A stretch of 64,000 bases of DNA from positions 3,880,001-3,944,000 of the forward strand of contig NZ_CP125640.1 of NCBI RefSeq assembly GCF_030053155.1, given 5' to 3'. Both the position numbers and the translations under genes were made by a program. The stretch is from Rhizobium sp. BT03 (GTDB lineage Bacteria; Pseudomonadota; Alphaproteobacteria; Rhizobiales; Rhizobiaceae). Below the pieces are notes generated by a model. It searched no databases. It was not told the origin of the DNA and was given only the letters and a program-made list of their open reading frames with translations. Below, piece after piece: positions 1-8,577 of this stretch. How positions within the stretch are numbered: the first letter of the stretch is position 1; every line of letters begins with the position of its first letter.

Positions 1-333
1 GATGGCGATGATCTGGTCCCATTTCTCGATCGGGAAATCCTCGATCTTCTCGACATGCTGGATGCCGGCATTGTTGACGAGGACATCGACGGTGCCGAAG
101 GTCTTTGCCGCCGTTTCGATCAGGCCGGCGATCTCGGCGGGCTTCGTCATGTCGGCCGGATGATAGATCGCACGGCCTTTCGACATCGATTCAAGCCGTG
201 CGACGATCGCCTTGATTTCATCGGCATTTCCGAAACCGTTGATGACGACGTTGTCGCCGGTTTCGGCAAAGGCGATGGCGATCGCAAGGCCGATGCCGCT
301 GGTGGAGCCGGTGACGACGACTGATCTGCTCAT
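1..333 (-). CDS. bdhA: 3-hydroxybutyrate dehydrogenase (SDR family), N-terminal part, cut by window edge
   Basis: The visible 111 residues are the N-terminal half of a short-chain dehydrogenase. The NAD-binding glycine motif TGSTSGIGLA lies near residues 8-17, and NNAGIQHV followed by IEDFPIEKWD is the wording typical of D-3-hydroxybutyrate dehydrogenase, which oxidises 3-hydroxybutyrate from PHB breakdown to acetoacetate. The start is ATG at 333, with AGGAGA just upstream. The gene is divergent from glycerol kinase. The catalytic Ser/Tyr/Lys lie outside the window, so the substrate call rests on similarity of the N-terminal half only. Confidence 0.8.
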   Translation of the reverse strand, partial: MSRSVVVTGSTSGIGLAIAIAFAETGDNVVINGFGNADEIKAIVARLESMSKGRAIYHPADMTKPAEIAGLIETAAKTFGTVDVLVNNAGIQHVEKIEDFPIEKWDQIIAI

Positions 334-490
334 ATTTTTCTCCTGACAGGCCGATGTTGCGTTGCAACGTTGGTGGCGAGGTTATGCCCAAAGCCGGCAG
401 GCTGGCAATTCCGCTTTATTCGCTTTTCTCACCCGCATCCGTGTCCTATTGATTTGTCACGATAATCGACATGCTAGAGGAGGGAATTGC

Positions 491-1984
491 ATGAGTGGAT
501 ATGTTCTGGCGATCGATCAGGGAACGACATCGACGCGGGCGATCGTCTTCGATGGCGATATGCATGTCGCCGGCAAGGGCCAGAAGGAATTCACCCAGAT
601 CTATCCGCGATCCGGCTGGGTCGAGCACGATCCCGAGGAAATCTGGGATTCGGTCGTCTCCACCGTCAACATGGCGCTGCGCGATGCCGGGATCGCGGCC
701 AAGGATATTGCAGCGCTCGGCATTACCAACCAGCGCGAGACGGTCGTCGTCTGGGAGCGCGACACCGGCCGGCCGATCCAGAATGCCATCGTCTGGCAGG
801 ACCGGCGCACGGCAAGTTATTGCGACAATCTGAAACGGCAGGATCTGGAGCGGCTGTTCACCAAGAAGACCGGCCTGATCCTCGACCCGTATTTTTCCGG
901 CACCAAGCTTTCCTGGATGCTGGCCAACGTCAAGGGCGCCCGGGCGCGTGCCGCCAGGGGCGATCTCTGCTTCGGCACGATCGATACCTTTCTGATCTGG
1001 CGGCTGACCGGCGGCAAGAGCTTCGTCACCGATGCTACCAACGCCTCGCGCACGCTGATGTACAACATCGCTGAAAACGCCTGGGACGAGGATCTGCTCG
1101 ATATTCTGCGCGTGCCTGCCGCCATGCTGCCTGAAGTCAAGGATTGTGCCGCCGATTTCGGCACGGTCGATGCTGAGATCTTCGGTGCCGAAATTCCGAT
1201 TCTCGGTGTTGCCGGCGACCAGCAGGCGGCGACCATCGGCCAGGCCTGTTTTCAGCCGGGCATGCTGAAATCGACCTACGGCACCGGCTGTTTCGCGCTG
1301 CTCAACACCGGCGCCGACATGGTGCGTTCGAAAAACCGGCTGCTGACCACCATCGCTTATCGGCTGAACGGTGAGACGACCTATGCGCTCGAGGGGTCGA
1401 TCTTCATCGCCGGCGCTGCGGTGCAATGGCTGCGGGACGGGCTGCGGATCATCGGCAGCGCCGCCGAGACCAATGCGCTTGCCGAAGAGGCCGATCCGAC
1501 GCAGGAGGTCTATCTGGTCCCCGCCTTCACCGGCCTCGGTGCGCCGCATTGGGATGCCAAGGCGCGTGGCGCGATCTTCGGGCTGACGCGCAACAGCGGC
1601 CCGGCAGAGCTTTCGCGCGCCGCGCTCGAAGCCGTCTGCTATCAGACCCGCGACCTGCTCGACGCCATGCAGAAGGACTGGAAGAACGGCGGCGACGACA
1701 CGGTGCTGCGCGTCGACGGCGGCATGGTCGCGTCCGACTGGACGATGCAGCGCCTCGCCGACCTGCTTGACGCCCCGGTCGACCGGCCGGTGATCCTGGA
1801 GACGACAGCGCTGGGGGCTGCCTGGCTTGCCGGCAGCCGGGCAGGGGTCTGGCCGGACAGGGAGGGTTTCTCGGCAACGTGGAAACGGGACCGGCGCTTC
1901 GAGCCCGATATGGACGAGAAGGTGCGGGCTGCTAAGCTCAAGGGCTGGAAGAGCGCGGTCCGGCGGACGCTGAGCGAGGGTTAA
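491..1984 (+). CDS. glpK: Glycerol kinase
   Basis: Phosphorylates glycerol with ATP to sn-glycerol 3-phosphate in the cytoplasm. The 497-residue product has the usual length of the family. It starts [20 protein letters not shown], the FGGY-family phosphate-binding motif, and carries [15 protein letters not shown] and the C-terminal RVDGGM and GAAWLAG nucleotide-binding segments. The reading frame is open upstream to 362, but ATG 491 follows GAGGAGGGA at good spacing and matches the family N-terminus. No glpF or glpD is adjacent, so the gene appears to be a single unit, divergent from the dehydrogenase. Confidence 0.96.
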   Translation: MSGYVLAIDQGTTSTRAIVFDGDMHVAGKGQKEFTQIYPRSGWVEHDPEEIWDSVVSTVNMALRDAGIAAKDIAALGITNQRETVVVWERDTGRPIQNAIVWQDRRTASYCDNLKRQDLERLFTKKTGLILDPYFSGTKLSWMLANVKGARARAARGDLCFGTIDTFLIWRLTGGKSFVTDATNASRTLMYNIAENAWDEDLLDILRVPAAMLPEVKDCAADFGTVDAEIFGAEIPILGVAGDQQAATIGQACFQPGMLKSTYGTGCFALLNTGADMVRSKNRLLTTIAYRLNGETTYALEGSIFIAGAAVQWLRDGLRIIGSAAETNALAEEADPTQEVYLVPAFTGLGAPHWDAKARGAIFGLTRNSGPAELSRAALEAVCYQTRDLLDAMQKDWKNGGDDTVLRVDGGMVASDWTMQRLADLLDAPVDRPVILETTALGAAWLAGSRAGVWPDREGFSATWKRDRRFEPDMDEKVRAAKLKGWKSAVRRTLSEG

Positions 1985-2074
1985 GGCGCGATCAGAACCG
2001 CACCATGACGCCGCCTGTTTCCGTGGGCGGCCAGGCTGTCTCAGTCGCTTTTCTCGATAATTTTTAATGCGGCC

Positions 2075-2101
2075 TGTCGGCTAAGCGGCTACTCCTTCGT
2101 C
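2075..2101 (+). promoter_or_regulatory. Candidate ECF42-dependent promoter (site 1)
   Basis: TGTCGG at 2075-2080 and CGTC at 2098-2101 are separated by exactly 17 bases and end 21 bases before the YCII-gene ATG. The published ECF42 promoter from Streptomyces venezuelae is TGTCGA at -35 and CG(A/T)C at -10 upstream of DGPF genes. The same pair with the same spacing recurs at 3774-3800, so autoregulation of this module is likely. Function is inferred. Confidence 0.7.
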
Positions 2102-2122
2102 ATTCGGAAAGAGGAGTGAGCA

Positions 2123-2497
2123 ATGCTTTATGCAATCCTTTGTTACGCCCATGAGGAAACCGTCTTCGCCTGGACGAAGGAGGAAGAGGCCGCCGTCATG
2201 GAGAAGCTCTATGCCGTGCAGGAGCCGCTTGCCGCATCCGGCAAGCTCGGCCCCGTCGGCCGGCTGATGCCGACGACGGCTGCGACCACCGTGCGCAAGG
2301 GCAAGGACGAGCCTTTGGTCATCGACGGGCCTTTTGCGGAAACGAAAGAGGCGCTTCTCGGCTTCTACGTGGTCGACTTCGAAACGCTCGACGAGGCGGT
2401 CGCCTTCTCGAAACAGCTTTCCTCCGTCAATCCGGGTTCCACCTCTTACGAAATTCGGCCGTTCTACGTCTTCAGGCCGGGAGATGCTTCATCATGA
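2123..2497 (+). CDS. YCII/DGPF-domain protein
   Basis: A 124-residue protein of the YCII-related (DGPF) family. The diagnostic DGPFAETKE motif lies around residues 72-80, followed by the GFYVVDFETLDEA segment typical of this fold. The biochemical function of DGPF proteins is not established; they are ferredoxin-like alpha/beta barrel dimers. Its stop overlaps the start of the next gene (ATGA at 2494-2497), so it is translationally coupled to an ECF42 sigma factor, the classic partner of DGPF proteins. GAGGAG precedes the ATG at good spacing. Confidence 0.9.
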   Translation: MLYAILCYAHEETVFAWTKEEEAAVMEKLYAVQEPLAASGKLGPVGRLMPTTAATTVRKGKDEPLVIDGPFAETKEALLGFYVVDFETLDEAVAFSKQLSSVNPGSTSYEIRPFYVFRPGDASS

Positions 2498-3753
2498 CAG
2501 ACATTGCCTGGATCGACCTTGCCCTTGCCTCGGCCCGCCCGAAGGCGCTCGGTGCGCTGCTGCGCTATTTCCGCAATCTTGATACCGCGGAAGAGGCTTT
2601 TCAGGAGGCATGCCTGAGGGCGATCCGGACATGGCCGGAAAAAGGGCCGCCACGCGATCCCACAGCCTGGCTGATCTTCGTCGGCCGAAACAGCGGGATC
2701 GACGCGGTGCGCAAGCGGTCGAAGCTCCAGGCCCTGCCGGACGAGGATACGATCTCCGATACCGAGGATGCCGAAAGCGATATTGCCGAGCGGCTGGACG
2801 ATTCCCACTATCGCGACGATATCCTGCGGCTTCTCTTCATCTGCTGCCATCCCGATCTGCCGGCGACCCAGCAGATCGCACTGGCGCTGCGCATCGTTTC
2901 CGGTCTTTCGGTGACGCAGATCGCCCGCGCCTTCCTGGTGTCGGAAAGCGCCATGGAGCAACGCGTCACCCGCGCCAAGGCACGCGTCGCCAAGGCCGGC
3001 GTGCCGTTCGAAACGCCGAGCCCTGAGGAAAGGGCCGAGCGTCTTACGATCGTCAGCACGATGATCTATCTCGTCTTCAACGAAGGCTACAGCCAGGCCG
3101 ACCCGAAGCATGAGGCGGCCGCCTTCAGCGACGAGGCGATCCGGCTGGCACGGCTGATGCTGCATCTCTTTCCGTCCGAGCCGGAGTTGATGGGGCTGCT
3201 TGCGCTGATGCTTCTGCAGATCTCGCGCCGGCCGGCGCGCTTCAGCGCCGAAGACGAGATCGTGCTGCTGGAAGATCAGGATCGCTCGCTCTGGAACCAG
3301 CCTTTCATCAACGAGGCCCTGGCGCTGCTCGACAAGGCCTTGCGACACCGCCGGCCGGGGGCATATCAGCTGCAGGCGGCGATTGCCGCCATCCATTCCC
3401 GGGCGAAGCGCGCCGAAGACACCGACTGGGTGGAAATCGATCTGCTCTACCGCGCGCTGGAGCGTATTCAGCCTTCGCCCGTTGTGACGCTCAATCGCGC
3501 GGTCGTGGTTTCCAAGCTGCACGGGCCGCAGCAGGCGCTCGATCTCATCGATCCGCTCGGTGAGAAGCTCGGCGGTTATTTCTACTATCACGGCCTGCGG
3601 GGCGGGCTGCTGAAGCAGCTTGGCTTGACCTGCCAGGCGCGCGAAGCCTTCGACCGCGCCATCGCGCTTGCCCATTCGGCGGCGGAGGCAGCCCATATCC
3701 GCCGGCAGATCGACAAGATGCAGGAAGAGGCGACGCAGCCGATCGCAAAATAA
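2494..3753 (+). CDS. ECF42-type RNA polymerase sigma factor with C-terminal TPR-like extension
   Basis: A 419-residue sigma factor. The first ~180 residues hold sigma-70 region 2 (AEEAFQEACLRAIRTWP, PTAWLIFVGRNSGIDAVRKR) and region 4 (GLSVTQIARAFLVSESAMEQRVTRAKAR). The remaining ~230 residues form the long helical extension (NEGYSQADPKHEAAAFSDEA, VTLNRAVVVSKLHGP, FDRAIALAHS) of the ECF42 group, which replaces an anti-sigma factor; none is encoded nearby. Overlap with the DGPF gene by ATGA supports joint expression. The signal it senses is unknown. It probably drives the promoters at 2075 and 3774. Confidence 0.93.
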   Translation: MTDIAWIDLALASARPKALGALLRYFRNLDTAEEAFQEACLRAIRTWPEKGPPRDPTAWLIFVGRNSGIDAVRKRSKLQALPDEDTISDTEDAESDIAERLDDSHYRDDILRLLFICCHPDLPATQQIALALRIVSGLSVTQIARAFLVSESAMEQRVTRAKARVAKAGVPFETPSPEERAERLTIVSTMIYLVFNEGYSQADPKHEAAAFSDEAIRLARLMLHLFPSEPELMGLLALMLLQISRRPARFSAEDEIVLLEDQDRSLWNQPFINEALALLDKALRHRRPGAYQLQAAIAAIHSRAKRAEDTDWVEIDLLYRALERIQPSPVVTLNRAVVVSKLHGPQQALDLIDPLGEKLGGYFYYHGLRGGLLKQLGLTCQAREAFDRAIALAHSAAEAAHIRRQIDKMQEEATQPIAK

Positions 3754-3773
3754 TCAAGAAAAAATCGGCGCTT

Positions 3774-3800
3774 TGTCGGAACGACGAACTTCGGCACGTC
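3774..3800 (+). promoter_or_regulatory. Candidate ECF42-dependent promoter (site 2)
   Basis: TGTCGG at 3774-3779 and CGTC at 3797-3800, again 17 bases apart, identical in both hexamer and tetramer to the site at 2075. It lies between the sigma-factor stop and the SRPBCC gene, 52 bases before that ATG. This suggests the SRPBCC gene belongs to the same regulon with its own promoter. Confidence 0.65.
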
Positions 3801-3852
3801 CTTGCAACAACCTGACAGGAAACAGGTTTCACTCAAATGGAGAGATGTTGAA

Positions 3853-4320
3853 ATGACCGCCAGCACGCAACATGAACTCACCCTCATTCGCGAATTCGAC
3901 GCGCCGCGCGAGACGATCTACAAGGCGTGGACCGATCCCGATCTCATGAAGCAGTGGTTCGTGCCGCGTCCCTGGGGTGTTGCGGAAGCGACGCTCGACG
4001 TCCGCCCCGGCGGTTCCAGCGTCATCGTCATGCAGGATCCCGAGGGCAACCGGTATCCGAACCGCGGCGTCTATCTGGAGATCGTCGAGAACGAGAAGAT
4101 CGTCTTCACCGATGCCTATACCAGCGCCTGGGTGCCCGCCGAAAAACCCTTCTTCACCGGCGTCATCCTGCTCGAAGATCTCGGCAATGGCCGCACGAAA
4201 TATACCGCCAAGGCGCTGCACTGGCGCGCCGAGGACAAGGAAGCGCATGAGAAAATGGGTTTCCATGAGGGATGGGGCAAGGCCGCCGATCAGTTGGCGG
4301 AACTGCTGGCGACGATGTGA
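3853..4320 (+). CDS. SRPBCC / AHSA1-like domain protein
   Basis: A 155-residue START-like (SRPBCC) protein of the Activator-of-Hsp90-ATPase C-terminal type. Signatures are LIREFDAPRETIYKAWTDPD and MKQWFVPRPWG at the N-terminus, then LDVRPGGSSVIVMQDPEG, GVYLEIVENEKIVFTDAY and the closing HEGWGKAADQLAELL helix. The frame is open from 3802, but ATG 3853 sits behind GGAGAG and fits the domain start. Such proteins bind small hydrophobic ligands; the ligand here is unknown. The ECF42-like promoter in front ties it to the upstream sigma factor. Confidence 0.9.
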   Translation: MTASTQHELTLIREFDAPRETIYKAWTDPDLMKQWFVPRPWGVAEATLDVRPGGSSVIVMQDPEGNRYPNRGVYLEIVENEKIVFTDAYTSAWVPAEKPFFTGVILLEDLGNGRTKYTAKALHWRAEDKEAHEKMGFHEGWGKAADQLAELLATM

Positions 4321-4500
4321 GTGTCGGGTGAGGCTGGCGCGGTGGAGACCGCGCCAGCCTCATGCTTAAAGTGCGGCGCGAGGCCGCTTGGAAGATGATT
4401 CCGCCGATGCTTGTAGGTTGTTGAATTCCGATTCGAATTGGTGATTGGACACATTCGTGCCTCTGTCGACGCAGGATGCGTCCTGTGCCAATCCAAGGGC

Positions 4501-4791
4501 ATGAAGGGTTATGTCTACATCCTTGCGTCGGCACGCAATGGCACACTCTATACCGGCGTGACACGTGACCTTGCCGGGCGACTATACGAGCACCAGAATG
4601 AACTGACACCGGGCTTCACATCGAAATATGGTGTGAAGACACTGGTCTGGTTCGAAGAGCATGATTTGCTGACGACAGCGATCACGCGGGAGAAGACGAT
4701 CAAGAAGTGGCCGCGGCAGTGGAAGCTCAATCTGATCGAGCGGGATAATCCCGAATGGGCGGATATCTCGTTTCATCTGTTGGGTCTCTGA
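4501..4791 (+). CDS. GIY-YIG nuclease-domain protein
   Basis: A 96-residue single-domain GIY-YIG protein of the UPF0213/YhbQ type. YVYILASARNGTLYTGVT carries the two strands of the motif, followed by RLYEHQN and ITREKTIKKWPRQWKLNLIE. The family fold is an endonuclease catalytic domain, but stand-alone members have no agreed role. ATG 4501 follows AAGGG. The gene may be independent of the ECF42 module: no matching promoter precedes it. Confidence 0.9.
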   Translation: MKGYVYILASARNGTLYTGVTRDLAGRLYEHQNELTPGFTSKYGVKTLVWFEEHDLLTTAITREKTIKKWPRQWKLNLIERDNPEWADISFHLLGL

Positions 4792-4823
4792 TGGGATGAG
4801 TCTCTCGTCGCGCGGGCGCGCGA

Positions 4824-4978
4824 CTGCTGGATTCCTGTGACAGGCACAGGAATGAGGGAGCAAGGGTGTGCACCTCGCCACTCCTATCCCATGTTATTCA
4901 AAGCGCGATCATTTCTTGTTGAACTCGACGAACGCCAAGAGTTCCCTCATTCCTGTGCCTGTCACAGGAATCCAGCAG
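4824..4978. repeat. Perfect 36-bp inverted repeat with a nested hairpin in each arm
   Basis: Bases 4824-4859 and 4943-4978 are perfect reverse complements. Each arm is itself a hairpin: ATTCCTGTG - ACAGG - CACAGGAAT (9-bp stem). The core resembles a short palindrome I recall as very common between genes in Rhizobium genomes. The 83-base spacer and the flanks (4792-5117, 326 bases without a gene) show no coding signal. The element lies between the GIY-YIG and LLM genes and could act as a transcription barrier or RNA stabiliser. Confidence 0.85.
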
Positions 4979-5117
4979 CGCCGTGTCTACGGCGCAAAGA
5001 CTCTTCACGGTGCTGCCATAAGCCCCGCGCCACTATCGAAATTCTCGAACATTCCGTTCCAGAGTTTGTATTTGCTCTCCATCCTCGCCATCCTTATCTC
5101 AGCCGGGAGTTAAAAGG

Positions 5118-6188
5118 ATGCCGACGATGGAACTGGGTCTTTATACGTTTGCGGATGTCAATCCCAATCCCTCCCGCAGCAAGGGTGCGGAAGGGGCTGA
5201 ACGGCTGAAACATCTGATCGAGGAGATCGAGCTTGCCGATCAGGTGGGGCTCGATGTCTTCGGGCTCGGCGAACATCACCGGCCGGATTATGCAGTGTCG
5301 GCGCCTGCCGTCGCGCTGGCGGCGGCGGCCGTCAAGACGAAAAACATCGGGCTGACCAGCGCCGTCACTGTGCTTTCCTCCGATGATCCGGTGCGCGTCT
5401 TCCAGCAGTTTTCGACGCTGGATCTGATTTCGAACGGCCGGGCCGAGATCATGGCGGGGCGCGGCTCCTTCATCGAGTCCTTCCCGCTGTTCGGCTACAA
5501 TCTCGAGGACTACGACCAGCTTTTCGAAGAGAAGCTCGATCTGCTGCTGGCGTTGCGCGATGGCGAGACGGTCGACTGGAGCGGCGAGCTTCGCGCGCCG
5601 ATCCGCGGGCGAGGCGTTTATCCCAGGCCACTGCAGGATCCGCTGCCGCTGTGGATCGCGGTCGGCGGCACGCCGCAGTCCGTGGCGCGCGCCGGTGCGC
5701 TCGGCCTGCCGGTGGCGCTGGCGATCATCGGCGGCGAGCCGCGCCGTTTCGCGCCGCTTTTCGATCTCTACCGCGAGGCGGCACGCCGGGCAGGGCAGGA
5801 TCAGGCGAAGCTGAAGACCAGCATCAATGTTCACGGCTTCATCGCCGATACGACGGCGGTCGCGGCCGAGCAGTTCTACGGGCCGCAGGCCGAAGTGATG
5901 AACCGCATCGGCCGCGAGCGTGGCTGGGGGCCGACGAGCCGGGCGCAGTTCGACATGTCGCGCGGACCGAACGGTGCGCTCTTCGTCGGCGACCCCGAGG
6001 TGGTGGCCGAAAAGATCATCGCCCATCACGCGCTTTTCCGGAACGACCGCTTCCTGCTGCAGATGGCGATCGGCCTGATGCCGCATGCCGAGATCATGCG
6101 CGGCATCGAGCTCTACGGGACGAAAGTCGCGCCGATCGTCAGAAAGGCATTGACTGAAACGGACGGAGGGGCGAAAGCCACCGCTTAA
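5118..6188 (+). CDS. LLM-class flavin-dependent oxidoreductase
   Basis: A 356-residue luciferase-like monooxygenase homologue. It opens with [11 protein letters not shown], continues with [20 protein letters not shown] (flavin-barrel strand), and has [20 protein letters not shown] and [18 protein letters not shown], all typical of the bacterial-luciferase-like family that uses FMN or F420. The substrate cannot be deduced. GGGAG lies 8 bases before ATG 5118; a second in-frame ATG at 5127 is possible. The methionine aminopeptidase gene follows after 43 bases and may be co-transcribed. Confidence 0.9.
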   Translation: MPTMELGLYTFADVNPNPSRSKGAEGAERLKHLIEEIELADQVGLDVFGLGEHHRPDYAVSAPAVALAAAAVKTKNIGLTSAVTVLSSDDPVRVFQQFSTLDLISNGRAEIMAGRGSFIESFPLFGYNLEDYDQLFEEKLDLLLALRDGETVDWSGELRAPIRGRGVYPRPLQDPLPLWIAVGGTPQSVARAGALGLPVALAIIGGEPRRFAPLFDLYREAARRAGQDQAKLKTSINVHGFIADTTAVAAEQFYGPQAEVMNRIGRERGWGPTSRAQFDMSRGPNGALFVGDPEVVAEKIIAHHALFRNDRFLLQMAIGLMPHAEIMRGIELYGTKVAPIVRKALTETDGGAKATA

Positions 6189-6231
6189 CCAAGGCGGCCG
6201 TGGCCGCCCTGCGCAAGGCCGGAACAGACGA

Positions 6232-6990
6232 ATGGTTATCGCAAACGACGACGAACTGGCGAAACTCAAGGAGATCGGCCGGATCTGCGCCAATGCTATC
6301 CAGGTGATGGCGGCGGCGATGGAGCCGGGCATGACAACGCTGGAGCTTGACGGCATCGGCCGCAAGGTGCTCGAAGAGGCGGGCGCGCGCTCAGCGCCGG
6401 AGTTCTGCTATCAGTTTCCGGGTGCGACCTGCATCAGCGTCAACGAGGAAATCGCCCACGGTATTCCCGGGCCGCGTGTCATCCGCGCCGGCGATCTCAT
6501 CAATATCGACGTCTCGGCCGAGAAGGATGGTTTCTTCGCCGATACCGGCGCTTCCTTCGCGATGCCGCCGGTCAAGCCGAAGATCGAGCGGCTTTGCCGC
6601 GACGGCAAGCGGGCGCTCTGGGTCGGGCTCAATCAGGTGAAATCCGGCGAGCCGCTTGCCAAGATCGGCACCGCCGTCGGTGCCTTCGCACAGAAGAACC
6701 GCTATACGCTGGTCGCCAATCTGGCGAGCCACGGCGTCGGCCGTTCGCTGCACGAGGAGCCGGCCGAGCTCTCGACCTGGCCGGATCCTTCGGAAAAACG
6801 CGTCATGACGGATGGCCTCGTCTTCACCGTCGAGCCCTTTCTGTCGCTTGGCGCCACCTGGGCGGAAGGCGGCGACGATGCATGGACGCTTTATGCCGAT
6901 CCGAAGGCGCCGACCGTGCAATATGAGCATACGGTGGTCGCCACGCGCAACGGGCCGGTGATCCTGACATTGCCGGATGGGCGGGCGTAA
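6232..6990 (+). CDS. map: Type I methionine aminopeptidase
   Basis: Removes the initiator methionine from nascent proteins using a dinuclear metal centre. The 252-residue length is normal. Metal ligands are recognisable as Asp in NIDVSAEKDGFFADTG (two Asp), His in SHGVGRSLHEEP, Glu in FTVEPF and Glu in VQYEHTVV. ISVNEEIAHGIPGPR is the usual substrate-pocket segment. The start at ATG 6232 has GGAAC upstream. The family normally has an essential copy; whether this is the only map gene cannot be judged here. Confidence 0.95.
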   Translation: MVIANDDELAKLKEIGRICANAIQVMAAAMEPGMTTLELDGIGRKVLEEAGARSAPEFCYQFPGATCISVNEEIAHGIPGPRVIRAGDLINIDVSAEKDGFFADTGASFAMPPVKPKIERLCRDGKRALWVGLNQVKSGEPLAKIGTAVGAFAQKNRYTLVANLASHGVGRSLHEEPAELSTWPDPSEKRVMTDGLVFTVEPFLSLGATWAEGGDDAWTLYADPKAPTVQYEHTVVATRNGPVILTLPDGRA

Positions 6991-7039
6991 GGGCGGCCTG
7001 CGGAGCTTTCATCCTGCGTGCGGCATTCTCCAAGGCCCC

Positions 7040-7160
7040 TCATGCTGAGGCGCGCAGCCCGCAGGGCGCAGCCTCGAAGCGCGCCGCAACGTTGCTTCTC
7101 ATCCAGCATCACCGCACCCGCCCCCTCCTTCGAGGCCCCTGCGGGACATCCCAGGATGAG
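7040..7160. repeat. Imperfect palindromic intergenic element
   Basis: The left arm (CTCATGCTGAGG... to ...GCCTCGAAGC, 7040-7080) pairs imperfectly with the right arm (CTTCGAGGCCCCTGCGGGA... to ...CAGGATGAG, about 7128-7160). It fills most of the gap between map and the MFS gene and looks like a degenerate interspersed repeat. No protein signal is seen inside. Confidence 0.6.
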
Positions 7161-7267
7161 CTCGCTTGGAGGCTGTGCCCATCCTCCTGCGCCTACTTTC
7201 GCAGAATTGATCGATTGATCAGAAATACTCGTTTGCGGTGCAGCGACTGCGGCGCGATAAGCGCTGC

Positions 7268-8452
7268 ATGCTTGAGCGCATCCGTCATTCCCCGCCGAAC
7301 CTTGTTTCCACTGCCGCTGCCGGCGCCGTTGCGATGGCGGCGGCCATGGGCTTCGGGCGTTTCTCCTACACGCCGATCCTGCCCGGCATGATGAGTGGCG
7401 TGCCGCTTTCGGCGGCGGATGCCGGTTTTATCGCTTCGGCGAATTTCGTCGGTTATCTCGTCGGCGCCGTGCTTGCTGCCTATGGCTGGGCGGCGGGGCG
7501 CGAACGGCTGGTGGCGCTCTCGGCGCTGCTTGCGACCGCAATCCTGCTCGCCGCCATGGCCGCCACAAATTCCGTCGCAGTCTTTGCCGTCATCCGGTTC
7601 CTGGCCGGCCTCGCCAGCGCCTTTGCGATGGTCTTCACCTCATCGATCGTGCTCAGCCACGGGGCTTCCGCCGGCAACGACCATGTGCAGGCAGCGCATT
7701 TCGGCGGGCCGGGAGCGGGGATCGCGCTGTCCTCGATCATGGTGTTTCTCATCGGCCTCGGCTTTCACGGCCGCCCGGACAGCTGGCGCGCCGACTGGAT
7801 CGGCGGCGCGCTCTACTGCGCGGCAAGCCTCGTCATCGTCTTCCTGCTCTTGCCGTCGGCCCCGGCGCAATCGGCGCGCGCGGGCAAGGAGCCGGCTCTC
7901 GTCTGGAGCCGGCCGATGGTGCTGATCACACTGTCCTACGGCCTGTTCGGCTTCGGTTACGTCATTACCGCGACCTTCCTCGTCACCATCGCACGTCTTT
8001 CCGCAACAGGCCCCCTGGTCGAATTCCTTTGCTGGTTCATTGCCGGGCTGACGGCGGCGGTGGCGCTGTTTGCCTGGAAGCCGCTGGTGAAGCCGCTCGG
8101 GCTCGGCGGCGTCTATGTCGCAGCACTTCTGGTCGAGGCGGCCGGCGTGCTCGCGACCGTGATGCTGCCGCACTCTGCCGCACCGCTGATCGGCGGTGCC
8201 CTGTTCGGGTCGACGTTCCTGGCGATCACGGCTTACGGGCTGCAGATCGGCCGCAGGCTTTCGCCTGACAGCCCGCGGCGGATCCTGGCGATGATGACGG
8301 CCGCCTTCGGCCTCGGTCAGATCGTCGGGCCTGTCGTTGCCGGCTGGATTGCCGAACGCAGCGGCAATTTCACCGCCCCGACGGCGATCGCCGCCGTCGC
8401 CCTTGTTGCCTGCGCCGCGCTGGTGATGCCGGTGATCAAGAAAATCGCGTAA
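7268..8452 (+). CDS. YbfB/YjiJ-family MFS transporter
   Basis: An integral membrane protein of about 394 residues with some twelve hydrophobic segments. The N-terminal AAAMGFGRFSYTPILPGMM is the hallmark of the YbfB/YjiJ branch of the major facilitator superfamily; a second MFS half begins near VLITLSYGLFGFGYVITATF. Substrate is unknown. ATG 7268 is preferred for fit to the family N-terminus, but no strong ribosome-binding site is visible, and a GTG at 7238 in the same frame is an alternative. Confidence 0.85.
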   Translation: MLERIRHSPPNLVSTAAAGAVAMAAAMGFGRFSYTPILPGMMSGVPLSAADAGFIASANFVGYLVGAVLAAYGWAAGRERLVALSALLATAILLAAMAATNSVAVFAVIRFLAGLASAFAMVFTSSIVLSHGASAGNDHVQAAHFGGPGAGIALSSIMVFLIGLGFHGRPDSWRADWIGGALYCAASLVIVFLLLPSAPAQSARAGKEPALVWSRPMVLITLSYGLFGFGYVITATFLVTIARLSATGPLVEFLCWFIAGLTAAVALFAWKPLVKPLGLGGVYVAALLVEAAGVLATVMLPHSAAPLIGGALFGSTFLAITAYGLQIGRRLSPDSPRRILAMMTAAFGLGQIVGPVVAGWIAERSGNFTAPTAIAAVALVACAALVMPVIKKIA

Positions 8453-8577
8453 GCGGTTACATCTACGTAACAATCGGCTAAACCCATTGCTGCTTCCTTC
8501 GAACTGCCTTAGTTTCCGGCACAATCAGTGTTCGACGACACTCCCGAGACTCACAGTTCAGGAAAGCAAAGCTCCCC

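Noticed and set aside
446..1549. A 367-codon minus-strand frame across glpK
   Set aside because: Antisense to glpK, with no ribosome-binding site or family motif.
4464..4482. A third ECF42-like promoter before the GIY-YIG gene (TGTCGA then CGTC)
   Set aside because: The two boxes are only 9 bases apart, far from the 17 found at the other two sites.
4824..4978. Possible IS or CRISPR remnant
   Set aside because: No transposase, no target-site duplication and only two inverted units; it fits a palindromic repeat better.
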